The notes under the pieces were generated by a model. That model was not told where the DNA came from and did no database searches. It saw only the letters and a program-made list of their open reading frames with translations. Shown here one piece after another: positions 26,458 to 34,833 of a stretch of 64,000 nucleotides of DNA (positions are counted from its first letter, which is position 1; every line of letters begins with the position of its first letter). Source of the stretch: Metabacillus crassostreae (GTDB lineage Bacteria > Bacillota > Bacilli > Bacillales > Bacillaceae); contig NZ_JAFBDU010000001.1 in the NCBI RefSeq assembly GCF_016908395.1, positions 930,001 through 994,000 on the forward strand, written 5' to 3'. A program made the position numbers and the translations under genes.

Positions 26458-26600
26458 TATTTAAAAGTTGAATAATTTTATTACTGATGTTAAACGTTTC
26501 TAAGAATGAAGTGTGTGATGTCAATCAATATAAAAACTATTTTTTAGTGATTACAAAAAGTATCCACTAACATTTCTAATAATCCTTTTTTCACAACAAA

Positions 26601-26633
26601 AAAAGCAGGTAACTAAAGTCACCTACTTTTTCA
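26601..26633 (-). terminator. Terminator of glnA
   Basis: Leftward stem AAAAGTAGGT / ACCTGCTTTT with a ten-base loop and a T run. Confidence 0.8.
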
Positions 26634-26641
26634 TTAATTAT

Positions 26642-28006
26642 TTAGAATTTAGCTTGGTAGTTATCTAGTTCCCAAGAGTGAACAGCTGTACGATAGCTAT
26701 CCCACTCAGCTTTTTTAGCCGCTACGTATTCATTAAATACATGGTCACCTAAAGTTTTACGGCCAATTTCTCCGTTTTGTAGCTCAGCTACTGCTGCTTC
26801 AAGGCTTCCAGGAAGATTTTCAATTCCTAATTCTTCACGACGTTCTTCTGTCATATGGAAGATATCTTCGTTAATAGATGCTGATACTGGTAATTCTTTT
26901 TCAATACCATCAAGACCCGCAGATGCGATTACCGCAAATGTTAAATAAGGGTTTGCTGATGGATCTGGACAACGAAGTTCAACACGAGTTGCCATTCCTT
27001 TTTTAGCTGGAATTCGAATTAGTGCAGATCGGTTAGATGCAGACCAAGCAATATAACAAGGTGCTTCATATCCAGGTACTAAGCGTTTATAAGAGTTTAC
27101 TAGTGGATTTGTAATCGCAGCAAAACTTTTCACGTTTTCTACTAATCCAGCAATAAATTGATATGCTTCTGTTGATAATTGTAGTTCATCTGATTCATCA
27201 TAAAATGCATTTTCGCCATCTTTGAAGAATGACATATTTACATGCATACCAGATCCGTTAATACCGAATACAGGTTTTGGCATAAATGTCGCATGCAACC
27301 CAAATTTTTGTGCTATCGTTTTAACAACCCATTTGTACGTTGTAGACATATCTGCAGCACCTAGGGCATCTGCATATTTGAAGTTAATTTCGTGTTGTCC
27401 TTCAGCAACCTCATGATGAGATGCTTCAATTGTAAAGCCCATTGCTTTTAATGCTCTATATATTTCCAGACGTACACGCTCTCCTAAATCCTTTGGTGAT
27501 GGCTCGAAATATCCACCATTATCACTTAACTCAGAAGTTGGATTACCGTTTTCGTCTGCTTTAAATAAGAAGAATTCTAGTTCAGGTCCTACAGAGATTG
27601 TATATCCTTGATCTGCAGCACGCTTAACAGTCTTTTTTAAGACGTTACGTGTATCTCCTTCAAAAAGTGTTCCATCTGGATTTGCTGCAGAGCATAAGAA
27701 ACGCGCTTCAGAATATCCTTCTTCAACTGTCCAAGGTAAAACTGCAAATGTTGAATAATCTGGAATTAAGTATAAATCTGATTTGTTAATTGGTGAGAAA
27801 CCTTTAACTGATGATCCGTCAAACATTTGTTTGCCTGCTGCTACATCATCAAATTGATCTACAGTTACCGTAACACTTTTTAAAATGCCTTCTATGTCTA
27901 CGAATTGTAGATGTATAAGCTCAACATTTTTCGAGCTAATGATTTCTTTAATTTGTGCAAGAGTTTCTGTATCATTTTTTCCTTTTGAAATAACCGCTTC
28001 AGCCAT
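26642..28006 (-). CDS. Type I glutamine synthetase, divergent paralogue
   Basis: A 454-residue GSI enzyme making glutamine from glutamate, ammonia and ATP. Conserved sites are MFDGSSVKGF near 61, GPELEFFLF near 139, NGSGMHVNMS near 270, RLVPGYEAPCYIAWSASNRS near 328 and RVELRCPDPSANPYL near 362. It is about ten residues longer at the N-terminus than B. subtilis GlnA, and no glnR precedes it, so it is not the standard glnRA operon. Pro72 stands where B. subtilis GlnA has Arg62, the residue needed for glutamine feedback. It is probably a second copy. A cre-like site lies at 28124. Confidence 0.9.
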   Translation of the reverse strand: MAEAVISKGKNDTETLAQIKEIISSKNVELIHLQFVDIEGILKSVTVTVDQFDDVAAGKQMFDGSSVKGFSPINKSDLYLIPDYSTFAVLPWTVEEGYSEARFLCSAANPDGTLFEGDTRNVLKKTVKRAADQGYTISVGPELEFFLFKADENGNPTSELSDNGGYFEPSPKDLGERVRLEIYRALKAMGFTIEASHHEVAEGQHEINFKYADALGAADMSTTYKWVVKTIAQKFGLHATFMPKPVFGINGSGMHVNMSFFKDGENAFYDESDELQLSTEAYQFIAGLVENVKSFAAITNPLVNSYKRLVPGYEAPCYIAWSASNRSALIRIPAKKGMATRVELRCPDPSANPYLTFAVIASAGLDGIEKELPVSASINEDIFHMTEERREELGIENLPGSLEAAVAELQNGEIGRKTLGDHVFNEYVAAKKAEWDSYRTAVHSWELDNYQAKF

Positions 28007-28123
28007 GTTAGATAACCTCTCATTTCAATGTCGTTTTTTATAACATGAGTTTATTATATTTAAAGATTGTAAATTTGACAAGTCTTTTTCTATTAAATTT
28101 TCTGTATTTTTATAATATTTTAT

Positions 28124-28138
28124 TAGAAAGCGTTTACA
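28124..28138. promoter_or_regulatory. Possible CcpA cre site
   Basis: TAGAAAGCGTTTACA differs from the cre consensus WTGNAANCGNWNNCW at one position (A for T at position 2). It lies about 120 bases before the glutamine synthetase gene. No TnrA/GlnR box was found there. Confidence 0.4.
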
Positions 28139-28278
28139 TACAACTTCAAGCATTTATAAGGGAATAAATGGGTTGAAACTTCTCTTTGATGACATATTAA
28201 TTAATAGTATTGTATTTTTATGCAATTCATCCTCTAAGTGTATTCTCTTGACCACAATGACTAGTAAAAGATATATTT

Positions 28279-28295
28279 TACTTACAAAAAGTAAG
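28279..28295. promoter_or_regulatory. Palindromic operator before the catE-like gene
   Basis: ACTTAC-AAAAA-GTAAGT is a perfect dyad with a five-base spacer, about 25 bases before the start codon. In B. subtilis catDE is repressed by the MarR/DUF24 regulators YodB and CatR, which bind short dyads of this kind. The match to their sites is from memory. Confidence 0.5.
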
Positions 28296-28318
28296 TATTA
28301 AAATAAGGAGTGATAATA

Positions 28319-29167
28319 TTGCTATTTCACGGTACACACACAACAAATGTTAACCATATCCACCTAAAGGTTAGTACGTTATCAAGATCGATTTCATTTT
28401 ATAAAGAAAATCTAGGGTTTTCTGTACTTAAACAAACAAAACATATAGCACAGCTTTCAACTAATGGTAAAGACATACTCATCACACTAGAAGAAGTTGA
28501 AAGCACTATTCCACTTTCACATAATAAAACAGGCCTGTATCATATAGCACTATTATTTCCAACTCGAAAAGAGCTTGCAAATTGTCTATCTCATCTATTA
28601 TTAACGAAGTATCCTCTTCAAGGTGCTTCAGATCACCTAGTAAGTGAAGCCATCTACTTAGCAGATCCAGACGGCAATGGAATTGAGCTTTATGTTGATC
28701 GACCAACAGAAACATGGACCAAAAATAATAACACGATTGAAATGGCGACAAATCATCTAGATGTTCAGGATTTATTAGCTCAAAAAAGTGATACCCCTTT
28801 TATTAAATTATCACCAGTAACAATTATTGGGCATATTCATCTTCAAGTAGCAAATATTGCTGATTCAGAAAGATTTTATCAACTTCTTGGTTTTAATATT
28901 GTCAATCGATATGGTGACCAAGCTTTGTTTATGTCCACAGGAGGTTATCACCATCATATAGGATTAAACACTTGGCACTCAAAAGATGCTTTACCCTCAA
29001 ATGCAGATGAAATTGGATTAAAATCTTTTACAATAATGTATCCTAATGAAGAAACTAGAAAAGCTGTAATTGATCAGCTTAAGAAGCACAATATTAACAT
29101 ACAAAATCAAGATGATAATTATACTGTTAAGGATCCTTCTGACAATTTAATTCTTTTATCGATCTAG
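28319..29167 (+). CDS. catE: Catechol-2,3-dioxygenase-like VOC protein
   Basis: A 282-residue protein of two VOC (glyoxalase fold) modules. The first has VNHIHLKVSTLSRSISFYKE near 10-29 and DPDGNGIELYVDRP near 122; the second has IGHIHLQVANIADSERFY near 177 and GGYHHHIGLNTWHS near 214. His 180 and His 216-218 are likely metal ligands. Length and both blocks match B. subtilis CatE, which opens catechol rings and protects against quinones. TTG at 28319 is behind AAGGAGTGAT. catD is not adjacent. Confidence 0.82.
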   Translation: MLFHGTHTTNVNHIHLKVSTLSRSISFYKENLGFSVLKQTKHIAQLSTNGKDILITLEEVESTIPLSHNKTGLYHIALLFPTRKELANCLSHLLLTKYPLQGASDHLVSEAIYLADPDGNGIELYVDRPTETWTKNNNTIEMATNHLDVQDLLAQKSDTPFIKLSPVTIIGHIHLQVANIADSERFYQLLGFNIVNRYGDQALFMSTGGYHHHIGLNTWHSKDALPSNADEIGLKSFTIMYPNEETRKAVIDQLKKHNINIQNQDDNYTVKDPSDNLILLSI

Positions 29168-29243
29168 GCAGAATTTTTGACTATGAATTAAACCATAGTA
29201 TTATAGAAATCAGATCTTACATATTGAAAGGAGCCAACTAAAA

Positions 29244-29963
29244 ATGGCACAATCATTAGAAGGTAAAGTAGCTCTTGTTACAGGAGCTGGAAAAGGTATT
29301 GGGCGTGCAATTGCTCTTGCATTAGCAAAAGAAGGAGTTTCTGTAGGATTATTAGCTCGTACAGAAAAGGATCTAATTGATGTAACAAAGGAAATTGAGG
29401 CATTAGGAGCAAAATCAGCTTATGCTACTGCAGATGTCTCATCAATGGATGCAGTGAATGCTGCTGTTGAAAAAATGACGAAGTCCCTTGGGCCAACTGA
29501 CATTTTAATTAATAATGCTGGTATTGGAAAGTTTGGTAAATTTTTAGAGCTTGATCCACAAGAATGGAAAAATATTATTGATGTTAATTTAATGGGTGTT
29601 TATTATGTAACGCGAGCAGTGCTACCTCAATTAATTGAAAAAAATGGTGGAGATATTATTAACATTTCTTCAACTGCTGGTCAAAAAGGTGCTCCAGTTA
29701 CTAGTGCTTATAGTGCTTCGAAATTTGGAGTACTAGGATTAACAGAATCATTAGCACTTGAAGTTCGTAAACATAATATTCGAGTAACAGCTCTTACTCC
29801 AAGTACAGTAGCAACTGAATTAGCATATAAAGAAAATTTAACAGATGGAAATCCTGATAAAGTTATGCAACCAGAGGATTTAGCTGAAATTATGATTTCA
29901 CAATTAAAATTACATCCTCGTATTTTCATTAAATCAGCCGGAATGTGGTCAACGAATCCATAA
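29244..29963 (+). CDS. yoxD: Short-chain dehydrogenase, 3-oxoacyl-ACP reductase-like
   Basis: A 239-residue classical SDR. Cofactor loop [13 protein letters not shown] is near residue 14, NNAGIG near 90, Ser near 142 and YSASK near 155 form the active site. The C-terminal [17 protein letters not shown] ending is specific to YoxD of B. subtilis rather than FabG of the fatty-acid cluster. The substrate is not known. GAAAGGAG precedes the ATG; a strong terminator follows. Confidence 0.88.
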   Translation: MAQSLEGKVALVTGAGKGIGRAIALALAKEGVSVGLLARTEKDLIDVTKEIEALGAKSAYATADVSSMDAVNAAVEKMTKSLGPTDILINNAGIGKFGKFLELDPQEWKNIIDVNLMGVYYVTRAVLPQLIEKNGGDIINISSTAGQKGAPVTSAYSASKFGVLGLTESLALEVRKHNIRVTALTPSTVATELAYKENLTDGNPDKVMQPEDLAEIMISQLKLHPRIFIKSAGMWSTNP

Positions 29964-29967
29964 AAAT

Positions 29968-30006
29968 AAAATGCCGATGCACATAGTATCGGCATTTTGT
30001 TTTTTT
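29968..30006 (+). terminator. yoxD: Terminator of yoxD
   Basis: Stem AAAATGCCGAT / ATCGGCATTTT, then GTTTTTTT. Confidence 0.9.
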
Positions 30007-30077
30007 GTCGATAAATCTCTCTAAAATCCTCCTGCTTACCCTTCCTCCTACTTTTTCCCTATTTTAACAAAACAGTG

Positions 30078-30106
30078 TAGACAATGTAAGAAATTTACCA
30101 TATAAT
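30078..30106 (+). promoter_or_regulatory. nrtR: SigmaA promoter of the NAD salvage operon
   Basis: TAGACA (30078-30083), a 17-base spacer and TATAAT (30101-30106) form a near-consensus promoter just before nrtR. Confidence 0.75.
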
Positions 30107-30116
30107 ACAATTAACA

Positions 30117-30133
30117 ATTAACATCTTGTTAAT
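30117..30133. promoter_or_regulatory. nrtR: Candidate NrtR operator
   Basis: ATTAAC-ATCTT-GTTAAT, a perfect dyad located 11 bases after the -10 box, so it covers the transcription start. This position suits repression by the adjacent NrtR. The exact NrtR motif of this lineage is not known to me. Confidence 0.55.
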
Positions 30134-30159
30134 TAAATAACATATAGGAGCTTGAGCAT

Positions 30160-30939
30160 ATGTCAAATAAAGAAGCATTAGATCTATATGATTCAAAGCA
30201 ATTCCGGACTCCAGATGGCTACACTTCTGACATTGCTGTTTTTACCATTATTTCATCAAAGGTTGGTGAGTTTAAACCACCACTAATGAAATTAATGCTC
30301 ATGTTAATTAAGAGATCTGAAGTTAATGCTGAAGGAAACCCAAATATTGAAGCTGGTAAATGGGCTTTACCAGGTGGTTTTGTTCAGCCAGATGAAACAG
30401 CTCTAGAAGCAGCTAAACGAGAATTAGAAGAAGAAACTGGTGTAGCAAGTATTCATATTAAACATTTTGGTGTATATGACAAACCTGGCAGAGACCCTCG
30501 GGGCTGGATCCTCTCCAATGCGCACTATGCCATTGTCCCTGAACATACGCTATCAAAAAGGAAAGCAAATGATGATGCAGAAGATGTAAGATTATTTTCA
30601 GTTGATGATGTACTACAGCTTGATTTAGCCTTTGATCACGCAGAAATTATTAGTGATGCTATTTCAATTATTAAGCATGATCTTCTACAAACACCTATTG
30701 CAAAGAACTTTTTACAAAATCATTTTACCTATTCAGAGCTACAGGCTGTTTTAAAGACTGTTACAAACGATCCAGCGATATCTAGTGATCAAGCATTTTC
30801 AAGAAAAATTAAAAGTCTTCCTTTTATAGAGGAAGTAACCGGCCAAAAAACACAAAGAACTTCTAAAACACCCACTCAGCTTTATCGTTTTGTTGAAGAT
30901 ATAAATGTCGCAAGACCAATTTATACGGCAAGATACTAA
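30160..30939 (+). CDS. nrtR: NrtR-type Nudix regulator of NAD metabolism
   Basis: A 259-residue protein: an N-terminal Nudix domain and a C-terminal winged helix (about 175-240). In NrtR proteins the Nudix part senses ADP-ribose or related NAD products and the helix binds DNA. The Nudix box is intact (GFVQPDETALEAAKRELEEE, then TGV, about 70-92), so hydrolase activity may remain. It heads the operon of pncA, pncB, nadD and nadE, which it most likely represses. A simple ADP-ribose pyrophosphatase would lack the C-terminal domain. Confidence 0.87.
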   Translation: MSNKEALDLYDSKQFRTPDGYTSDIAVFTIISSKVGEFKPPLMKLMLMLIKRSEVNAEGNPNIEAGKWALPGGFVQPDETALEAAKRELEEETGVASIHIKHFGVYDKPGRDPRGWILSNAHYAIVPEHTLSKRKANDDAEDVRLFSVDDVLQLDLAFDHAEIISDAISIIKHDLLQTPIAKNFLQNHFTYSELQAVLKTVTNDPAISSDQAFSRKIKSLPFIEEVTGQKTQRTSKTPTQLYRFVEDINVARPIYTARY

Positions 30940-31001
30940 TTTAGCTAAGCATACATGTTTACAAATAGCATTTTTTATTTTTATTATTAGGAGGTACAAA
31001 A

Positions 31002-31550
31002 ATGAAAAAAGCGTTAATAAATATTGATTATACGAATGATTTTGTTGCAGATAATGGTGCATTAACATGTGGGAAGCCCGGTCAAGAGATTGAATTAGAA
31101 ATCGTTAATTTAACAAAAAAATTTGTTTCACAAAATGATTTTGTCGTTTTTGCCATTGATATGCACGAACAAGATGATGAGTACCATCCTGAAACAGCCC
31201 TTTACCCTCCACATAATATACGTGGCACTGAAGGTAGAAACCTTTATGGTGGTCTTCAAGCCACTTATGATGATTATAAAGAGAAAAACAATGTCTACTG
31301 GATGGATAAAACCCGCTACAGTGCATTTGCAGGAACAAATTTAGATGTAAAATTAAAAGAACGTGATATAACTGAACTCCATTTAGTTGGTGTTTGTACA
31401 GATATTTGTGTTTTACACACTGCAGTCGATGCTTATAACAAGGGCTATAAAATTGTTATTCATGAAAAAGCAGTTGCTAGTTTTAATCAACAAGGACATG
31501 ATTGGGCATTACAGCATTTTAAAGGCTCTTTAAATGCTACTGTTGTTTAA
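31002..31550 (+). CDS. pncA: Nicotinamidase, isochorismatase fold
   Basis: A 182-residue hydrolase converting nicotinamide to nicotinate. The catalytic Asp is in LINIDYTNDF near 9, metal ligands in FAIDMHEQDDEYHPET near 49-64, Lys in MDKTRYSAF near 100, and the nucleophile Cys in VGVCTDICVLHTA near 127. AGGAGG lies before the ATG. Second gene of the NAD salvage operon, 62 bases behind nrtR. Confidence 0.92.
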   Translation: MKKALINIDYTNDFVADNGALTCGKPGQEIELEIVNLTKKFVSQNDFVVFAIDMHEQDDEYHPETALYPPHNIRGTEGRNLYGGLQATYDDYKEKNNVYWMDKTRYSAFAGTNLDVKLKERDITELHLVGVCTDICVLHTAVDAYNKGYKIVIHEKAVASFNQQGHDWALQHFKGSLNATVV

Positions 31551-31666
31551 GATATAAATTAATAGTTTTTATAAGTAGCTTGAAATAATTTGTCTTGATA
31601 AAATATCCCCCCTCTTTCACGATCATTTATGTGAAAAATTGAACTTACTGTGGAGGAATAGGAAAT

Positions 31667-33145
31667 ATGAAAATACAATATAAAGATGATAGTTTAGCAT
31701 TACACACAGATCTTTATCAAATAAATATGGCTGAATCATACTGGGAGGACGGCATTCACAATCGAAAAGCGATTTTTGAAGTATATTTTCGGAAGCTTCC
31801 CTTTGGAAATGGTTATGGTATTTTTGCTGGGCTTGAAAGGATTATTGAATATCTTGAAAACTTCACATTTACTGAATCAGATATCGATTATTTACGAAAT
31901 CAGCTAGGTTATCAAGATGACTTTTTACATTATTTACAACAAATACGTTTTACAGGAAATGTTTACTCTGTCCAAGAAGGAGAAATGGTATTCGGTAATG
32001 AACCAATTATCCGAGTTGAAGCTCCATTGGTTGAAGCTCAGCTTATCGAAACTGCTCTTTTAAATATTGTTAATTATCAAACCCTTATTGCGACAAAGGC
32101 TGCCCGAATAAAGCAAGTTGTAGGAAATGATGTTGTTATGGAATTCGGTACAAGACGTGCCCACGAGCTTGATGCCGCTATTTGGGGAACAAGAGCAGCA
32201 TATATTGGTGGTTTTAATGCCACATCTAATGTTCGAGCTGGAAAAATGTTTGGTATTCCTGTTTCGGGAACACACGCTCACTCTTTTGTGCAAGCTTATA
32301 AGGATGAATATATTGCTTTTCATAAATATGCACGTAGACATAAAGAATGTGTATTCCTAGTAGACACCTATAACACATTAAAATCTGGTGTACCAAATGC
32401 GATAAAGGTAGCAAAAGAATTGGGTGATCAGATTCACTTTAAAGGTATTCGTCTAGATAGCGGTGATTTAGCTTACCTATCAAAAGAAGCAAGAAAAATG
32501 CTTGATCAAGCTGGTTTCCATGATACAAAAATTATTGCGTCAAACGATCTTGATGAAGCAACAATTATAAACTTAAAGTCACAGGGAGCTAAAATTGATA
32601 TTTGGGGAATTGGTACAAAACTTATCACTGCTTTTGATCAGCCTGCTTTAGGTGCTGTTTATAAGCTTGCTTCTATTGAGGATGAAAATGGTCAAATGGT
32701 TGACACAATTAAAATTAGTGGTAATCCTGAAAAGGTTTCTACACCAGGCTTAAAAAAGGTTTATCGAATTATCAATAAATTGAATGGTAAATCAGAAGGT
32801 GACTATATCACACTTTATAACGAAGAACCAGAAAACGAGGAAAAATTAAAAATGTTTCACCCTATTCACACGTTTGTAAGTAAATTTGTCACAAATTTTG
32901 AAGCGAAAAATCTGCATCACCAAATTTTTGATTCAGGAAAGCTTGTGTATGATACGCCTTCAATAGACAGCATGCAAAAATATACAGCAGAAAATCTCGA
33001 CCTGCTATGGGATGAATATAAACGTGCTCTTCATCCTGAGGAATATCCGGTTGATTTAAGTCAAGCTTGTTGGGAAAATAAAATGAACAATATAAATGAA
33101 GTGAAGTCTAAAGTTGCTGACATGGTTAGTACTAGAACTGAATAA
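31667..33145 (+). CDS. pncB: Nicotinate phosphoribosyltransferase
   Basis: A 492-residue enzyme joining nicotinate to PRPP to give nicotinate mononucleotide. Recognisable blocks are LHTDLYQINMAESYW near 11, FGTRRAHELDAAIWGTRAAYIGG near 160, SGTHAHSFVQAY near 204 (the phosphorylatable His) and LDTYNTLKSG-like VDTYNTLKSGVPNA near 231, and IRLDSGDLAYLS near 260. GGAGGAATAGGAA precedes the ATG. It follows pncA with a 116-base gap and uses its product. Confidence 0.93.
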   Translation: MKIQYKDDSLALHTDLYQINMAESYWEDGIHNRKAIFEVYFRKLPFGNGYGIFAGLERIIEYLENFTFTESDIDYLRNQLGYQDDFLHYLQQIRFTGNVYSVQEGEMVFGNEPIIRVEAPLVEAQLIETALLNIVNYQTLIATKAARIKQVVGNDVVMEFGTRRAHELDAAIWGTRAAYIGGFNATSNVRAGKMFGIPVSGTHAHSFVQAYKDEYIAFHKYARRHKECVFLVDTYNTLKSGVPNAIKVAKELGDQIHFKGIRLDSGDLAYLSKEARKMLDQAGFHDTKIIASNDLDEATIINLKSQGAKIDIWGIGTKLITAFDQPALGAVYKLASIEDENGQMVDTIKISGNPEKVSTPGLKKVYRIINKLNGKSEGDYITLYNEEPENEEKLKMFHPIHTFVSKFVTNFEAKNLHHQIFDSGKLVYDTPSIDSMQKYTAENLDLLWDEYKRALHPEEYPVDLSQACWENKMNNINEVKSKVADMVSTRTE

Positions 33146-33175
33146 TAAAATCTAGATTTTGTGGAGGGTGTGTTT

Positions 33176-33790
33176 ATGGGTAAAATCGGGATTTATGGTT
33201 CATCCTTTGATCCAGTTACTAATGTTCATCTTTGGACAGCAAATACGATCCTACATCGATGCAAACTAGATAAAATCATCTTCCTACCCTGCTCAAATAA
33301 GCGAAGAGATAAGAAAATGCAAACAGAAGATCAGCATCGCTGGAATATGCTCGAGCTAGCGATTAATGATAATAATCAATTTGAAGCCGATGCTTATGAA
33401 ATGAATCAAAATGCATGGAAAATCACAACCTACGAAACATTAAAGCATTTCAAAAATAAATTTAAAGATGATATTATTTATTTCATTATGGGTGCTGATC
33501 TGTTAATTGATATTGGTGAGGGAAAATGGGGAAATGGCGATCTTTTAGTTAAAGAAAACCAATTTATTGTTATGGCTAGAAATGATATTAATATGCTTCG
33601 GGCAATAAGTAGCTCAGCTATTTTACGAAATAATGATGATGGAAAAACCTTTCATTTACTAGACAAGGGTTTAGCCATGGAGATCAGTTCTTCATATATA
33701 AGAGATGAATTTTCCTTAGGTGGCGATCCACGCTACCTTCTTCCTGAAGCTTGTTATAAGTATATTAAAAAGCATGGACTATATCAGTAG
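33176..33790 (+). CDS. nadD: Nicotinate-nucleotide adenylyltransferase, divergent
   Basis: A 204-residue nucleotidyltransferase that adenylates nicotinate mononucleotide. The family opening [15 protein letters not shown] is altered: the usual (H/T)xGH motif reads TNVH, and GGTFDP reads GSSFDP. The second motif [13 protein letters not shown] near 176 is intact and the end YIKKHGLYQ is typical. ATG 33176 is preferred for GGAGGGTG upstream; an in-frame start at 33161 overlaps that site. It is likely a second, operon-specific copy beside a housekeeping nadD elsewhere. Confidence 0.86.
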   Translation: MGKIGIYGSSFDPVTNVHLWTANTILHRCKLDKIIFLPCSNKRRDKKMQTEDQHRWNMLELAINDNNQFEADAYEMNQNAWKITTYETLKHFKNKFKDDIIYFIMGADLLIDIGEGKWGNGDLLVKENQFIVMARNDINMLRAISSSAILRNNDDGKTFHLLDKGLAMEISSSYIRDEFSLGGDPRYLLPEACYKYIKKHGLYQ

Positions 33791-33798
33791 GAGGAATT

Positions 33799-34620
33799 AT
33801 GATGAATCTACAAAAACAAATTATGAACGACTTACATGTAAAAGAAACAATAAATCCTAAGGAAGAAATAGCAGCACGTATTGATTTCTTAAAGAATTAT
33901 GTTAAAAAAACTGGTGCAAAAGGGTTCGTTTTAGGCATTAGTGGTGGTCAAGACTCTACTTTAGCTGGTCGTCTAGCACAATTGGCTGTTGAGCAATTAC
34001 GAGCTGAAGGTCATTCAGCGACATTCACAGCTGTTAGACTTCCCTATGGTATTCAAAAGGATGAAGATGATGCTCAGCTAGCTCTCTCTTTTATCAAGCC
34101 AGATGATAGTATTGCCTTTGATATTTCAAATACTGTTGATACTTTTGCAACTAGTTATAATCAAACGACTAATGAAGCTCTTACTGATTTTAATAAAGGT
34201 AATGTGAAAGCTCGAGTAAGAATGATCACACAGTATGCAATCGGAGGACAAAACGGTTTATTAGTCATTGGGACTGATCATGCTGCAGAAGCTGTCACTG
34301 GTTTTTTTACAAAATATGGTGATGGAGGAGCAGATCTCCTTCCACTTACTGGACTAACAAAACGTCAAGGAAAAAGCTTACTTCAAGAGCTTGAAGCACC
34401 AGAACGTTTATACCTAAAAACACCAACTGCTGATTTACTTGATAACACACCACTTCAAGCTGACGAAACTGAGCTTGGCATTACTTATGATGAATTAGAT
34501 GATTACTTAGAAGGAAAAGAAGTAACAAAGAACATCGCTGAAAAAATTGAAAAGCGATATATCATGAGTCAGCATAAACGTGAAGTTCCTGCTTCTATGC
34601 ATGATAATTGGTGGAAATGA
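33799..34620 (+). CDS. nadE: Ammonia-dependent NAD synthetase
   Basis: A 273-residue enzyme converting nicotinate adenine dinucleotide to NAD. The N-type ATP-pyrophosphatase loop [13 protein letters not shown] lies near 48, [25 protein letters not shown] near 157, and the ending [16 protein letters not shown] matches B. subtilis NadE. There is no glutaminase domain, so ammonia is the donor. GGAGG lies just ahead; the second ATG (33802) has better spacing than the first. Last gene of the NAD operon, closed by a terminator at 34725. Confidence 0.95.
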   Translation: MMNLQKQIMNDLHVKETINPKEEIAARIDFLKNYVKKTGAKGFVLGISGGQDSTLAGRLAQLAVEQLRAEGHSATFTAVRLPYGIQKDEDDAQLALSFIKPDDSIAFDISNTVDTFATSYNQTTNEALTDFNKGNVKARVRMITQYAIGGQNGLLVIGTDHAAEAVTGFFTKYGDGGADLLPLTGLTKRQGKSLLQELEAPERLYLKTPTADLLDNTPLQADETELGITYDELDDYLEGKEVTKNIAEKIEKRYIMSQHKREVPASMHDNWWK

Positions 34621-34724
34621 GTTAAGTGATTTTATAAGCGCTAGAGCTAGGTATTAAAACTAAGTACAGTCTCTTACCATCATACTACCAAAGGAAACGA
34701 TAGAAGTTAGATTTATTTCTCCAA

Positions 34725-34764
34725 AAAAAGACGCACCTCTTATTAAACGAGTGCGTCTTTTTTC
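34725..34764. terminator. Bidirectional terminator after nadE
   Basis: Stem AAAAAGACGCAC / GTGCGTCTTTTT with a 14-base loop and T run; also ends the convergent permease gene. Confidence 0.9.
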
Positions 34765-34833
34765 TTCATATTATGGTTTTGCTAACTTATCTTATTTAAA
34801 TGCATCTATAACGAGTTCACACCACGTACTATT

